Of a stretch of 64,000 nucleotides of DNA, positions 41,312 through 50,751 are shown piece after piece. The notes under the pieces are model-generated. The model did no database searches, had not been told where the DNA came from, and saw only the letters and a program-made list of their open reading frames with translations. Position numbers and translations under genes: made by a program. Source of the DNA: Variovorax paradoxus (GTDB lineage: Bacteria > Pseudomonadota > Gammaproteobacteria > Burkholderiales > Burkholderiaceae_C); NCBI GenBank assembly GCA_016806145.1, contig CP063166.1, positions 6,200,001-6,264,000 of the forward strand, written 5' to 3'. How positions within the stretch are numbered: position 1 is the stretch's first letter; every line of letters begins with the position of its first letter.

Positions 41312-42830
41312 GAACATCTACCTGGGTATAGACATGGGGTCGAGCAGCCTGAAGGCGCTCGCGCTCGATGCCGACAGCGGCCGCACGATGGCGCTGGCGC
41401 GCGCCGCGCTGCCGCACGACCGGCGCCCCGGCGGCGGCTGCGAGGTGGCCGAGGCGGCGATCCATGCGGCGCTGGGCCGCGTGCTCGGCGCCATCGCGGG
41501 CCAGCTCGGACCGCTGGCCGCCGCGGTGCGCGCCATCGGCTGCACCGGTCACGGCGCCGGCCTCTATGCGCTCGACGCGGCCGGCCGGCTGGTCGGCGGC
41601 AGCGCGGTCGCCTCCACCGACCAGCGCGCCACCGCGCGGGCACTGAAGCTCGCGCGCAGCCACGGCGCGGCGCTGTTCGACGACGTGGGCTGCGGGCCCT
41701 GGCCCGGACAGCCGACGCTGATCGCGGCCGAGCTGTTCGGCCACGACGCGGTGCAGCGCGGCGAACTGCAGCGCCTGCTGTTCGCGAAGGACTACCTGGG
41801 CTTTCTCCTGACCGGCGAGACCGCCACCGACCTCAGCGACGCGAGCACCGCCGGGCTGGTGACGCTGGCCAGCGGCCGCTGGTCGCAGCAGGCCTTCGAC
41901 GCCGCGGGCCTGTCGGACCTGTCGCCGCGCATGCTCGGGCGCATCGTGCCCAGCGGCGAGGTGTACGGCCGGCTGCTGCCGGCGCAGGCCGCGGCCTGCG
42001 GCCTGCCCGCTGGCGTGCCGGTGGCCATGGGCGCGATCGACCTGCTGGCCTCGATGACCGCGATCCGCGCCGAGGCGCGCGGCCATGCGGTGGCGGTGTT
42101 CGGCACCTGGAGCGTGAACGCGGCGATCGGAGCGGCCACGCCCGCGGGCACGCCCAAGCCGCCGGTGGCCGGGGTGGTGAACTTCGGGCCGACAGACCGC
42201 CGGCTCTACATGGAGAACAGCCCCTCGTCGATGGCCAACATCGCCTGGGCCGCCGAGGCGCTGGGCTTCGGCAGCGAGCAGGCCGTGATCGATGCCGCCA
42301 TGGGCTCGCCGCTGGGCGCGCATGGCGTGCGCTTCCTGCCCTTCGTCAACGGCGGCAGCGCGCCGCCGGGCGCGAGCGCGGGCTTCGTCGGCCTGCGCAG
42401 CCACCATGGCCGCGCCGACATGGCGCGCGCGGTGGTCGACGCGGTGGTGGCGCTGCATGCGCGCCACCTGGGACGGCTCGCGGCCCACGGCCTGCTGCCC
42501 GAAGCGCTCACCATGCTCGGCGGCGGCGCGCGCGACGCGCGGCTGGCGCGGCTGCTGGCCGGTTTCCTCGGCCGGCCGGTCGCGCGCTGCGGCGACGACG
42601 AGACCGGCGCGCGCGGCGCGGCGCTCTATGCGGCCATCTCGCAGGGCCTCGACCTCGACGCGCCCGCCAACGCCCACCTGCTCGCGCCCTGCGAGACCCT
42701 CGCGCCCGAAGCGGGCGACATCCCGGCCTGCGCCGATTTCCTGGCCGGCTTCGATGCGCTGCTCGACAGCCTCGCACCGGCCTTCACCCTGACCACCGGC
42801 ACCACCCGCATGCCGGATTCCGCACGATGA
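41304..42830 (+). CDS. FGGY-family carbohydrate kinase (erythritol/xylulose kinase-like)
   Basis: A 508-residue FGGY kinase. The N-terminal ATPase-fold motif GIDMGSSSLKALALD is at about 8-22; the C-terminal half has the adenosine-binding LTMLGGGARDARLARLLAGFLGRPV and ARGAALYAA. It phosphorylates a polyol or ketose. The next gene, overlapping by 4 bases, encodes a GlpD-like dehydrogenase; the same order kinase-dehydrogenase is seen for eryA-eryB of erythritol catabolism and for glycerol. Substrate inferred: a short polyol. No ribosome-binding site is obvious before ATG 41304. Confidence 0.9.
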   Translation: MTTNIYLGIDMGSSSLKALALDADSGRTMALARAALPHDRRPGGGCEVAEAAIHAALGRVLGAIAGQLGPLAAAVRAIGCTGHGAGLYALDAAGRLVGGSAVASTDQRATARALKLARSHGAALFDDVGCGPWPGQPTLIAAELFGHDAVQRGELQRLLFAKDYLGFLLTGETATDLSDASTAGLVTLASGRWSQQAFDAAGLSDLSPRMLGRIVPSGEVYGRLLPAQAAACGLPAGVPVAMGAIDLLASMTAIRAEARGHAVAVFGTWSVNAAIGAATPAGTPKPPVAGVVNFGPTDRRLYMENSPSSMANIAWAAEALGFGSEQAVIDAAMGSPLGAHGVRFLPFVNGGSAPPGASAGFVGLRSHHGRADMARAVVDAVVALHARHLGRLAAHGLLPEALTMLGGGARDARLARLLAGFLGRPVARCGDDETGARGAALYAAISQGLDLDAPANAHLLAPCETLAPEAGDIPACADFLAGFDALLDSLAPAFTLTTGTTRMPDSAR

Positions 42831-44584
42831 GCGCCTGGCAACTGCCCTTCACCCGTCCCGCCTCGCTCGCCGGACGCCATTTCTCCACCGTCATCGTCGG
42901 CGCCGGCATCAACGGCGTGGGCGTGTTCCGCGACCTCTCGCTGCAGCGCGTGGATTGCCTGATCGTCGACAAGGGCGACTTCGGCGCCGGCGCCAGCAGC
43001 GCGCCCTCGCGCATGATCCACGGCGGCCTGCGCTACCTCGAGAACGGCAGCTTCTCGCTGGTGGCCGAGGCCACGCGCGAGCGCAACCTGCTGCTGCGCA
43101 ACGCGCCGCACCTGGTGAAGCCGCTGAAGACCGTGGTGCCGCTCGCGAGCCTGTTCGGCGGCATGCTCGGCAGCGCGCTGCGCTTCCTCGGCCGGCCGGC
43201 CTCGCCGCGCACGCGCGGCCTGCTCGCGGTGGCGCTGGGGCTGCGCCTGTACGACCTGCTGGGCCGGCGCCAGCGCGTGATGCCGGGCCACCGCATCGAC
43301 CGCGTGCCGCCGCGCGACCGCCAGCTGTTCCGCGCGGCGATCCGCTGGACCGCCACCTTCTTCGACGCCTGGATCAGCCATCCCGAATGGCTGATCCTCG
43401 AGCTGATCGCCGATGCCTGCCGCGACCAGCCGCGCTCCACCGCGGTCAACCACTGCCGCGTGATGGGCTGCGCCGGCAACATCCTCACCCTGCGCGACGA
43501 GATCACGGGCGAGCTGGTGCGCGTGACCGCCGACACGGTGGTCAACGCCAGCGGCGCCTGGCTCGACCGCAGCACCGCGGTGCTCGGCGGCAGCGGGCCG
43601 CGCGTGATGGGCACCAAGGGCTCGCACCTGGTGCTCGCCCACCCCGCGCTGCGCGACGCGCTCGACGGCCGCATGGCCTACTTCGAGGCGATGGACGGGC
43701 GCGTGTGCATCGTCTATCCCTTCCTCGACCGCGTGCTGGTCGGCTCGACCGACATCCCGGTGGAAGACCCCGACCAGATCGCCACCGAGCCCGAGGAGGT
43801 CGACTACCTGCTCGAGGTGCTGCGCGAGGTGTTCCCCAACCTCGCCTTCGACCCGGCCGACGTGGTCTACACCTATGTCGGCGTGCGGCCGCTGGCGCGC
43901 TCCGATGCCGACAAGCCGGGCCAGATCTCGCGCGACCACTCGGTGGCCATCGATCCGCCGAACGCCACGCGCGACATCCCGATCGTCTGCCTGGTGGGCG
44001 GCAAGTGGACCACCTTCCGCGCGCTGGCCGAGGAGGCCACCGACGCGGTGCTGCGCCACCTCGGCCGCGCGCGCACCGCCTCCACCGACATGCTGCCGAT
44101 CGGCGGCGGCGCCGAGTTTCCGGCCGACGCGGCCGCCACCGAGCGGCTGCTCGAACGCCTGATGGCCACCGGCGCGAACCGCCGCCGCGCCCAGGCGCTG
44201 TTCGCGCGCTACGGCGCCAAGGCGCTGCCGCTGGCGCAGCGGCTCGCGGCCTCGGGCGACGTGCCGCTGCTGCATGCGCCCGACTACTCGGTGGCCGAGA
44301 TCGGCTACCTGTGCCTCGAGACCGGCGTGATCCACCTGTCGGACCTGGTGGTGCGCCGCACCCTGCTGGCGATCCGCGGCCAGGTCACCGACGCCGCGCT
44401 GGCCGAGATCGCCGGCATCGCGGCCGAGGCCCTGGGCTGGGACGCGCAGCGCCAGCGCGAGGAGCTCCATGCCTGTGCCACCGCGCTGCGCGAACGCCAC
44501 GGCGTGCGCCTGCAGACCACCGCCCCGGCAACGGACTCCCCTTTGGATGCATCATTGATGGCCTCCAAGCCCATCCTCACGTGA
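42827..44584 (+). CDS. Glycerol-3-phosphate dehydrogenase/oxidase-family protein (GlpD/EryB-like)
   Basis: A 585-residue FAD enzyme. The dinucleotide motif VIVGAGINGVGVFRDLS is at about 21-37, and GASSAPSRMIHGGLRYLENG is the GlpD FAD/substrate motif. The C-terminal 130 residues form the GlpD-C-like helical domain. GlpD oxidises glycerol 3-phosphate at the inner membrane; EryB oxidises erythritol 4-phosphate. Being coupled to a FGGY kinase that is not typical GlpK, it more likely acts on a polyol phosphate made by that kinase. ATGA overlap with the kinase; GTGA overlap with the regulator. Confidence 0.92.
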   Translation: MSAWQLPFTRPASLAGRHFSTVIVGAGINGVGVFRDLSLQRVDCLIVDKGDFGAGASSAPSRMIHGGLRYLENGSFSLVAEATRERNLLLRNAPHLVKPLKTVVPLASLFGGMLGSALRFLGRPASPRTRGLLAVALGLRLYDLLGRRQRVMPGHRIDRVPPRDRQLFRAAIRWTATFFDAWISHPEWLILELIADACRDQPRSTAVNHCRVMGCAGNILTLRDEITGELVRVTADTVVNASGAWLDRSTAVLGGSGPRVMGTKGSHLVLAHPALRDALDGRMAYFEAMDGRVCIVYPFLDRVLVGSTDIPVEDPDQIATEPEEVDYLLEVLREVFPNLAFDPADVVYTYVGVRPLARSDADKPGQISRDHSVAIDPPNATRDIPIVCLVGGKWTTFRALAEEATDAVLRHLGRARTASTDMLPIGGGAEFPADAAATERLLERLMATGANRRRAQALFARYGAKALPLAQRLAASGDVPLLHAPDYSVAEIGYLCLETGVIHLSDLVVRRTLLAIRGQVTDAALAEIAGIAAEALGWDAQRQREELHACATALRERHGVRLQTTAPATDSPLDASLMASKPILT

Positions 44585-45336
44585 ACAGCCCGACCTTGAC
44601 CGCGCCCGCCCTCGACCGGAATTCCGAATCGCCCCTGTGGGCCCAGTTCCGTGACCTGCTCCGCCGGCAGATCCTCCAGGGCGAACTGCCGATCGGCGCC
44701 AAGCTGCCGTCCGAGGCCGAGCTCGGCGACCAGTACGGCATCTCGCGCATCGTGGTGCGCGAGGCGCTGGCCGATCTGGTGCGCAACGGCCTCATCTACA
44801 AGATCAAGGGCCGCGGCGCCTTCGTCGCATCGCGCGAGCGCGACGATGATTTCGTTTCCACCGTGCTGGGCTTCTCCGACGAGATGGAGCGCAAGGGCCG
44901 CTCGGTGCGCACCCAGATCCTGACCCAGGAGCTGCGCCTGCCCACCGCGCTCGAGGCCGGCGCGCTCGGCCTGACCGAGGACACGCAGGTGGTCGCGCTC
45001 AAGCGCCTGCGCAGCGTGGACGGCGAACTGCGCCTCTTGGTCGAGACCGTGGTGCCGGCCGACATGGCGCCGGGCCTGCACCGCATCCGGCTCGAGGACC
45101 GCTCGCTCTACGACGTGCTGCGCCGCCAGTACGGCCTGCGCCCGGTGCGCGCCGAGCGCTGGATCGATGCGGTGCTGCCCGACGCCCAGACCTGCGAGCT
45201 GCTGAACCTGTCCGCGCCCGAGCCGCTGCTGCGCATCGAGTCGATCGCCTACGGGCTCAACGGCCGGCCGCTCGAGCACTACCTTGCACTGCACCGTTCC
45301 AAGTCGAGCCGGCTGCACGTGCAGACCACGACCTGA
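44581..45336 (+). CDS. GntR/HutC-family transcriptional regulator
   Basis: A 251-residue regulator. The winged helix-turn-helix spans about 15-82 (GAKLPSEAELGDQYGISRIVVREAL), and the UTRA effector domain covers about 95-245. The start is GTG 44581, overlapping the dehydrogenase stop (GTGA); no ATG lies near the domain start. UTRA domains bind sugar phosphates or amino acids. As the last gene of the kinase operon it is likely to be autoregulated and to bind the palindromes at 41205-41216 and 41300-41311, controlling both divergent operons. Confidence 0.93.
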   Translation: MNSPTLTAPALDRNSESPLWAQFRDLLRRQILQGELPIGAKLPSEAELGDQYGISRIVVREALADLVRNGLIYKIKGRGAFVASRERDDDFVSTVLGFSDEMERKGRSVRTQILTQELRLPTALEAGALGLTEDTQVVALKRLRSVDGELRLLVETVVPADMAPGLHRIRLEDRSLYDVLRRQYGLRPVRAERWIDAVLPDAQTCELLNLSAPEPLLRIESIAYGLNGRPLEHYLALHRSKSSRLHVQTTT

Positions 45337-45368
45337 GTCCCCTCACGCGGCGCGGGCTCGAACGAGGG

Positions 45369-45393
45369 TGACTGTCGGGTCAGTAAGATGACC
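45369..45393. promoter_or_regulatory. Overlapping inverted repeats before the acyl-CoA-binding protein gene
   Basis: GGTCA-N6-TGACC at 45378-45393 is a perfect five-base dyad; a second, TGAC-N6-GTCA at 45369-45382, overlaps its left arm. Together they make a repeated GTCA array 32 bases upstream of the ATG at 45425. Likely an operator; no cognate regulator is identified. Confidence 0.45.
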
Positions 45394-45424
45394 GATTCTT
45401 TCCACCCACTTCCGCCCCCCCGCC

Positions 45425-45682
45425 ATGTCCGACCTCGACGAACGCTTCCAGACCGCCCAGGCCAATTCCAAGCTGCTGGCCGAGCGCCCCGACAACCCCA
45501 CGCTGCTGAAGATCTACGGCCTGTTCAAGCAGGCGACCGAGGGCGACAACACGGCCAAGAAGCCCAGCTTCAGCGACATCGTCGCGCGCGCCAAGTGGGA
45601 CGCCTGGACCTCGCGCAAGGGCCTGAGCGGCGACGAGGCGAAGGAACAGTACATCGCGCTGATCGAGTCGCTGCGCGGCTGA
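45425..45682 (+). CDS. Acyl-CoA-binding protein
   Basis: An 85-residue protein, exactly the size of eukaryote-type acyl-CoA-binding proteins. It shows the family lines ERFQTAQANSKLLAERPDNPTLLKIYGLFKQATEGD (about 7-42), with the ligand-site Tyr and Lys in LLKIYGLFKQA, and then KWDAWTSRKGLSGDEAKEQYI. It binds long-chain acyl-CoA in the cytoplasm and buffers the pool. It faces a CoA-transferase gene 13 bases away (convergent stops). Confidence 0.95.
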   Translation: MSDLDERFQTAQANSKLLAERPDNPTLLKIYGLFKQATEGDNTAKKPSFSDIVARAKWDAWTSRKGLSGDEAKEQYIALIESLRG

Positions 45683-45695
45683 GCGCCGGCCTCCC

Positions 45696-46940
45696 TCACG
45701 CCCCGCCGATGATCCCGCGCTCGCGCAGCGCCGCGATCTGGCCGGCGGTCAATCCGATCTCCTCGAGCACCGCGTCGGTGTCCGCGCCCAGCGCGGGCGC
45801 GTTGAGCCGGTGCGCGGCCGGCGTGCGCGAGAGCTTGGGCACGAAGCCCGGCACCGACAGCTCGCTGCCGTCGTCCATGCGCAGCCGCTGCAGCATGCCG
45901 CGCGCCGCGTAGTGCGGGTCGGCCGCGATGTCGGCGATCGTGTAGATGCGCCCGGCCGGCACGTGCGCGGCATCGAGCGCGGCCAGCACCTCGTCGACGG
46001 TGCGGCTGGCGGCCCAGTCGCCGATGGCGGCATCGAGCACTTCCACCCGAGCCACGCGGCCGGCGTTGTTCGCCAGCGCGGGATCGGCCGCGAGATCGGG
46101 CCGGCCGATGCAGCCCATGAGCCGGCGGAAGATGCTGTCGCCGTTGCCCGCGACGATCGCATAGCCGCCGTCGGCGCAGCGGTAGGCATTGGTCGGTGCG
46201 ATGCCCGGCAGCGCGCTGCCCGCGGCCTCGCGCACCGCGCCGAAGGCGCCGTACTCGGGCAGCAGGCTCTCCATGCAGTTGAAGACGGCCTCGTAGAGCG
46301 CCACGTCGACCACCTGACCCAGGCCCTTCGGATGCTCGGCGCTCGCGGTCGCATGGCGGTGCTGCAGCGCCATCAGCACGCCGACCACGCCATGCAGCGA
46401 GGCCAGCGTGTCGCCGATCGACACGCCCACGCGCACCGGCACCCGGCCCGGCTCGCCCGTGAGGTGGCGCAGCCCGCCCATGGCCTCGGCCACCACGCCG
46501 AAGCCCGGCCGGTCGCGGTAGGGCCCGGTCTGGCCATAGCCGCTGATGCGCAGCATCACGAGCGCGGGATTGGCCGCGAGCAGCGCATCGGGCCCCAGGC
46601 CCCAGCCCTCCATCGCGCCGGGTCGGAAGTTCTCGATCAGCACGTCGGCCTCGGCCGCGAGCTGGCGCACGATGGCCTGCGCCTCGGCCTCGCGCAGGTC
46701 GAGCGCCAGCGAGCGCTTGTTGCGCGACTGCACCTGCCACCAGACCGAGGTGCCGTCCTTCATCAGCCGCCAGCTGCGCAGCGGATCGCCCGCTCCGGGC
46801 GGCTCGATCTTGACCACCTCGGCGCCGAAGTCGGCCAGCGTGCGGGCCGCGAAGGGGCCGGCGATCAATTGGCCGAGCTCGATGACCTTGAGGCCGGCGA
46901 GCGGGCCGGCGGCGGGAGAGGAAGCGGTGGATGTCGTCAT
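45696..46940 (-). CDS. CaiB/BaiF (class III) CoA-transferase
   Basis: A 414-residue family III CoA-transferase. It starts GLKVIELGQLIAGPFAARTLADFGAEVVKIE, the standard N-terminal line, and continues SRNKRSLALDLR and DVLIENFRPGAMEGWGLG. The catalytic aspartate region is likely VGVSIGDTLASLHGVVG near 173-190. Such enzymes move CoA between carboxylates via an aspartyl intermediate; substrates range from carnitine to formyl/oxalyl and aromatic acids. ATG 46940 gives the family length. The gene has no partner enzyme nearby, so the acid is unknown. Confidence 0.93.
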   Translation of the reverse strand: MTTSTASSPAAGPLAGLKVIELGQLIAGPFAARTLADFGAEVVKIEPPGAGDPLRSWRLMKDGTSVWWQVQSRNKRSLALDLREAEAQAIVRQLAAEADVLIENFRPGAMEGWGLGPDALLAANPALVMLRISGYGQTGPYRDRPGFGVVAEAMGGLRHLTGEPGRVPVRVGVSIGDTLASLHGVVGVLMALQHRHATASAEHPKGLGQVVDVALYEAVFNCMESLLPEYGAFGAVREAAGSALPGIAPTNAYRCADGGYAIVAGNGDSIFRRLMGCIGRPDLAADPALANNAGRVARVEVLDAAIGDWAASRTVDEVLAALDAAHVPAGRIYTIADIAADPHYAARGMLQRLRMDDGSELSVPGFVPKLSRTPAAHRLNAPALGADTDAVLEEIGLTAGQIAALRERGIIGGA

Positions 46941-47274
46941 GGCCTGCGAGTGTGCCGCGTGCCGTCGCGCGGGTTCCGGGCGGCTTCGGGGCGGGAAAAC
47001 ACCTATGAATTCTTGACGCTGGCACGGCGCCGCAACGCCCGCCCTTCCGCAGCGCAGCAATATCGATCGGCAACGGCCGTTTCCCTCGGGGAGAAAGCCC
47101 TTTGCTGCGCCGCAGCGCGGACCGCGAAGCATGCCGCGCGGCCCGCATCCGGCATCAAAAAAGTATCGATTCGGGCCGCCATCTCTGGTTGTTGGCATCG
47201 GGAGCGATTCGTACAGTCCGCCCCACGCTGTCACGCACCCCCAACCGAACACTGCCCGAGGAACAACGAGCGCC
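46941..47274. other. 334-base non-coding region between the CoA-transferase and araC-type genes
   Basis: No gene is seen. The region is the divergent promoter of both. It holds TATCGATCGG at 47061-47070 and TATCGATTCGG at 47164-47174, a direct repeat about 103 bases apart that could be a regulator site, and a TTGACG (-35-like) near 47020. AraC-type proteins often bind direct repeats near their own gene, so these are the best candidates. Confidence 0.35.
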
Positions 47275-48174
47275 ATGCAACCCGATCTGGAAATCGTCGA
47301 AGTCCGCGGTGACGAATCCTTCGCCTGCTGGGCCCACGGCTACCCCTACCGCACCGTGCGCTGGCACTTCCATCCGGAGTACGAGATCCAGCTCATCGTC
47401 GAGACCCAGGGCGTCTACTTCGTGGGCGACCACGTCGGCCACTTCGAGCCCGGCAACCTCGTGATGATGGGCCCTGACCTGCCGCACAACTGGATCAGCG
47501 ACGTGCCCGCGGGCCAGAGCGTGGAGCGGCGCGGCATCGTGATCCAGTTCCCGGCCGGCCTGGTGCGCAACATGGCCGCGAGCTTTCCCGAGTTCGCGCG
47601 CATCGCGCCGCTGATCGCCGAGTCGGGCGCGGGGCTGCTGTTCTCGGCCGAGACCGCGGCCGCCGCCAAGCCGATCATGGAAGCGCTGCTCGAGGCGCGC
47701 GGGCTGCGCCGCGTGATCCTGCTCTTGTCGCTGCTCGAGCTGCTGGCCGCGAGCCAGGACCGCCAGCGGCTCGCGAGCCCGGCCTTCAAGCCCGATCCCA
47801 AGGCCTTCATGTCGCACGCCATCAACAACGTGCTGGCCCACATCGCCGCCAACCTCGGCGACGAGCTGCGCGAACCGATGCTGGCCGAACTGGTGGGCCA
47901 GAGCCCGAGCGCCTTCTCGCGCGCCTTCCGCAAGCACACCGGCCAGTCCTTCGTGCGCTACGTGAACCGGCTGCGCATCAGCCGCGCCTGCGAGCTGCTG
48001 ACCACCAGCGAGAAGCCGGTGCTCGACGTCTGCATGGACGTGGGCTTCAACAACGTGTCGAACTTCAACCGGCAGTTCCTGCTGCACAAGCGCATGCCGC
48101 CGACCAAGTTCCGCAACTTCCACCGCATGCAGGCGGCGCAGGCCGCGCACCTGCGCGGCGCCAGCCCGCCGTAG
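47275..48174 (+). CDS. AraC-family transcriptional regulator
   Basis: A 299-residue AraC/XylS protein. The N-terminal cupin sensor (about 1-110; YRTVRWHFHPEYEIQLIVETQG, then GHFEPGNLVMMGPDLPHNW) is followed by two helix-turn-helix units in the last 100 residues (MLAELVGQSPSAFSRAFRKHTGQSFVRYV and CMDVGFNNVSNFNRQFLLHKRMPPTKFR). It probably binds a sugar or polyol. It precedes the transporter genes by 112 bases and is the likely activator of the second polyol operon. Confidence 0.94.
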   Translation: MQPDLEIVEVRGDESFACWAHGYPYRTVRWHFHPEYEIQLIVETQGVYFVGDHVGHFEPGNLVMMGPDLPHNWISDVPAGQSVERRGIVIQFPAGLVRNMAASFPEFARIAPLIAESGAGLLFSAETAAAAKPIMEALLEARGLRRVILLLSLLELLAASQDRQRLASPAFKPDPKAFMSHAINNVLAHIAANLGDELREPMLAELVGQSPSAFSRAFRKHTGQSFVRYVNRLRISRACELLTTSEKPVLDVCMDVGFNNVSNFNRQFLLHKRMPPTKFRNFHRMQAAQAAHLRGASPP

Positions 48175-48286
48175 GCGGCCCGCCCCCCGTTTCCCGCATC
48201 GCCATCGGCGCGGGCCCGTTCGGGCACCGCGCGGGGCGAAGCCTTGCCCGCGTCCTTTCCACCGTCATCACCCAAGGAGACATGCC

Positions 48287-49207
48287 ATGAAGAAGAACAT
48301 CCTCGCCACCGCCACCTTCGCCGCGCTGCTGTGCGCCGCCGCCGCCGCGCAGGCCCAGGCGCCGAAGCAGCCGCTGCGCATCGGCATGAGCTTCCAGGAG
48401 CTCAACAACCCCTACTTCGTGACCATGAAGCAGGCGCTCGAGGAAGCGGCCGCGAGCATCGGCGCCAGCGTGGTCGCGACCGACGCGCGCCACGACGTGG
48501 CCAAGCAGATCGGCGACGTGGAGGACATGATCCAGAAGAAGGTCGACATCCTGCTGCTGAACCCGACCGACTCCACCGGCGTGCAGTCGGCGGTGCGCTC
48601 GGCCAAGAAGGCCGGGCTGGTGGTGGTGGCGGTCGATGCCAACGCGCAGGGCCCGGTCGACTCCTTCGTCGGCTCGAAGAACACCGACGCGGGCCGGCTG
48701 GCCTGCGAGTACCTGGCCAAGGCCATCGGCGAGAAGGGCGACGTGGCGATCCTCGACGGCATTCCGGTGGTGCCGATCCTCGAGCGCGTGAAGGGCTGCC
48801 GAGAGGCGCTCGCGAAGTACCCGGGCATCAAGGTGGTGAGCACGCAGAACGGCAAGCAGGAGCGCGCCACCGCGCTCACCGTGACCGAGAACATCCTGCA
48901 GGCCAACAAGGACCTCAAGGGCGTGTTCAGCGTCAACGACGGCGGCTCGATGGGCGCGCTCGCGGCCATCGAGGCCAGCGGCAAGGATGTGAAGCTCACC
49001 AGCGTCGACGGCGCGCCCGAGGCCATCAAGGCGATGCAGAAGCCGGGCTCGAAGTTCATCGCCACCACCGCGCAATACCCGCGCGACCAGATCCGGCTGG
49101 CCATCGGCATCGCGCTCGCGAAGAAGTGGGGCGCCAACGTGCCGGCGGCGGTGCCGGTCGACGTGAAGCTGATCGACGCCGAAGGCGCGAAGAGCTTCAG
49201 CTGGTAA
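48287..49207 (+). CDS. Sugar/polyol ABC transporter periplasmic binding protein (RbsB-like)
   Basis: A 306-residue receptor with a Sec signal peptide ([24 protein letters not shown]). AAGGAGA (48274-48280) precedes ATG 48287. The mature protein begins [22 protein letters not shown], the ribose-receptor pattern, and carries [13 protein letters not shown] and [20 protein letters not shown], which line the hinge and pocket. Unlike the first receptor (40074) it uses the Sec rather than a Tat-like signal. It feeds the ATPase/permease encoded directly after. Confidence 0.94.
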   Translation: MKKNILATATFAALLCAAAAAQAQAPKQPLRIGMSFQELNNPYFVTMKQALEEAAASIGASVVATDARHDVAKQIGDVEDMIQKKVDILLLNPTDSTGVQSAVRSAKKAGLVVVAVDANAQGPVDSFVGSKNTDAGRLACEYLAKAIGEKGDVAILDGIPVVPILERVKGCREALAKYPGIKVVSTQNGKQERATALTVTENILQANKDLKGVFSVNDGGSMGALAAIEASGKDVKLTSVDGAPEAIKAMQKPGSKFIATTAQYPRDQIRLAIGIALAKKWGANVPAAVPVDVKLIDAEGAKSFSW

Positions 49208-49233
49208 GGCGCGGACGGACCCTGGCCGTGACC

Positions 49234-50751
49234 ATGAACGACACCGCCGAGATGCTGCGGCTGGAGGGCGTCTCGAAACGCTTTCCCGGCGTGCAGGCGC
49301 TCTCGGGCATCGACCTCTCGATCCGCAAGGGCGAGGTGCATGCGCTGCTCGGCGAGAACGGCGCGGGCAAGTCGACGCTGATGAAGATCCTCTGCGGCAT
49401 CCACCAGGCCGACGAGGGCCGCATCTACATCGACGGCAGCGAGCGCCGCTTCGCGGGCTATGCCGACGCCATCGCGGCGGGCGTGGGGATCATCTTCCAG
49501 GAGTTCAGCCTGATCCCGCACCTGGACGCGGCCGAGAACATCTTCCTGGGCCGCTACCCCACGCGCCGCTTCGGCCTGATCGACAAGGCCGCGATGCGGC
49601 GCGCGGCGCGGCAGCTGTTCGACGAGCTCGGCGTGCGCATCGACCTGCGCGTGCCGGTGTGCCGGCTCTCGGTGGCGCAGCAACAGTTCGTGGAGATCGG
49701 CAAGGCGCTGTCGCTGAAGGCGCGCCTGCTGGTGCTCGACGAGCCGACCGCCACGCTGACGCCGAACGAGGCGGACCACCTGTTCCGCATCATGCGTTCG
49801 CTGCGCGAGCGCGGCGTGGCGATGATCTTCATCTCGCACCACCTCGACGAGATCTTCGAGGTCTGCGACCGCATCAGCGTGCTGCGCGACGGCGCCAACG
49901 CGGGCCATGCGGAGGTCGGCGCGACCGACATCGACGCGCTGGTCGAGATGATGGTGGGCCGTCGCATCGAGCAGAGCTTTCCGCCCAAGCCGCAACCGGC
50001 ACCGCATGCGGCCGGCGCGCGCAAGCTGCTCGAGGTGCCCGAGATCCAGCTCGCGAAGGGCGGGCCGGTCAATGCCTTCGAACTGCATGCGGGCGAGATC
50101 CTCGGCTTCGCGGGACTGGTCGGCTCGGGCCGCACCGAGCTAGCGCTCGGCATGATGGGCGCCGACCGCGCGCACCGCAAGACGGTGCTGCGCAACGGCA
50201 CGCCCGTGCGGCTCGACGACCCGACGCAGGCGCTCTCGCACGGCATCGGCCTCTTGCCCGAGAGCCGCAAGGTGCAGGGGCTGATCACCGACTTCACGAT
50301 CCGCTTCAACATCACGCTCAACAACCTGGGCCGGCACCGTCGCGCGGGCCTGGTGCGCGAGGGCGCCGAGAAGCGCGAGGCCGCCGAGCTCGCGCGCCGC
50401 GTGGGCGTGAAGGCGCCCGACCTCGAGACCCGCGTGGCCACGCTCTCGGGCGGCAACCAGCAGAAGGTGGTGATCGCGCGCTGGCTCGGCCACGACTGCG
50501 AAGTGCTGATCTTCGACGAGCCCACGCGCGGCATCGACGTCGGCGCCAAGGCCGAGATCTACGCCCTGATGCGCGAGCTCACGCGCCAGGGCAAGGCGGT
50601 GCTGATGATCTCGAGCGAGCTGCCCGAGATCGTCGGCATGTGCGACCGCGTCGCGGTGTTCTCGGGCGGGTCCATCGTGGCCACGCTCGAGGGCGACTCC
50701 ATCCACTCCGGCGACATCATGCGCCACGCAACCACAGGGGGTTCGCCATGA
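49234..50751 (+). CDS. RbsA/MglA-type sugar ABC transporter ATP-binding protein
   Basis: A 505-residue double ATPase. First half: [34 protein letters not shown]. Second half: GLVGSGRTE (degenerate Walker A), [31 protein letters not shown] 49234 begins just before the first domain; the upstream open frame belongs to the receptor's shadow. It overlaps the permease by four bases (ATGA). Sequence and order match the other locus (38554-40077) but the proteins differ strongly, so the two transporters are old paralogs with probably different ligands. Confidence 0.94.
   Translation: MNDTAEMLRLEGVSKRFPGVQALSGIDLSIRKGEVHALLGENGAGKSTLMKILCGIHQADEGRIYIDGSERRFAGYADAIAAGVGIIFQEFSLIPHLDAAENIFLGRYPTRRFGLIDKAAMRRAARQLFDELGVRIDLRVPVCRLSVAQQQFVEIGKALSLKARLLVLDEPTATLTPNEADHLFRIMRSLRERGVAMIFISHHLDEIFEVCDRISVLRDGANAGHAEVGATDIDALVEMMVGRRIEQSFPPKPQPAPHAAGARKLLEVPEIQLAKGGPVNAFELHAGEILGFAGLVGSGRTELALGMMGADRAHRKTVLRNGTPVRLDDPTQALSHGIGLLPESRKVQGLITDFTIRFNITLNNLGRHRRAGLVREGAEKREAAELARRVGVKAPDLETRVATLSGGNQQKVVIARWLGHDCEVLIFDEPTRGIDVGAKAEIYALMRELTRQGKAVLMISSELPEIVGMCDRVAVFSGGSIVATLEGDSIHSGDIMRHATTGGSP

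Noticed and set aside
41304..44584. Plain glycerol catabolism (GlpK/GlpD)
   Set aside because: Not excluded, but a dedicated RbsBAC-type sugar transporter, AKR and aldolase in the same divergent locus make a larger polyol more likely.
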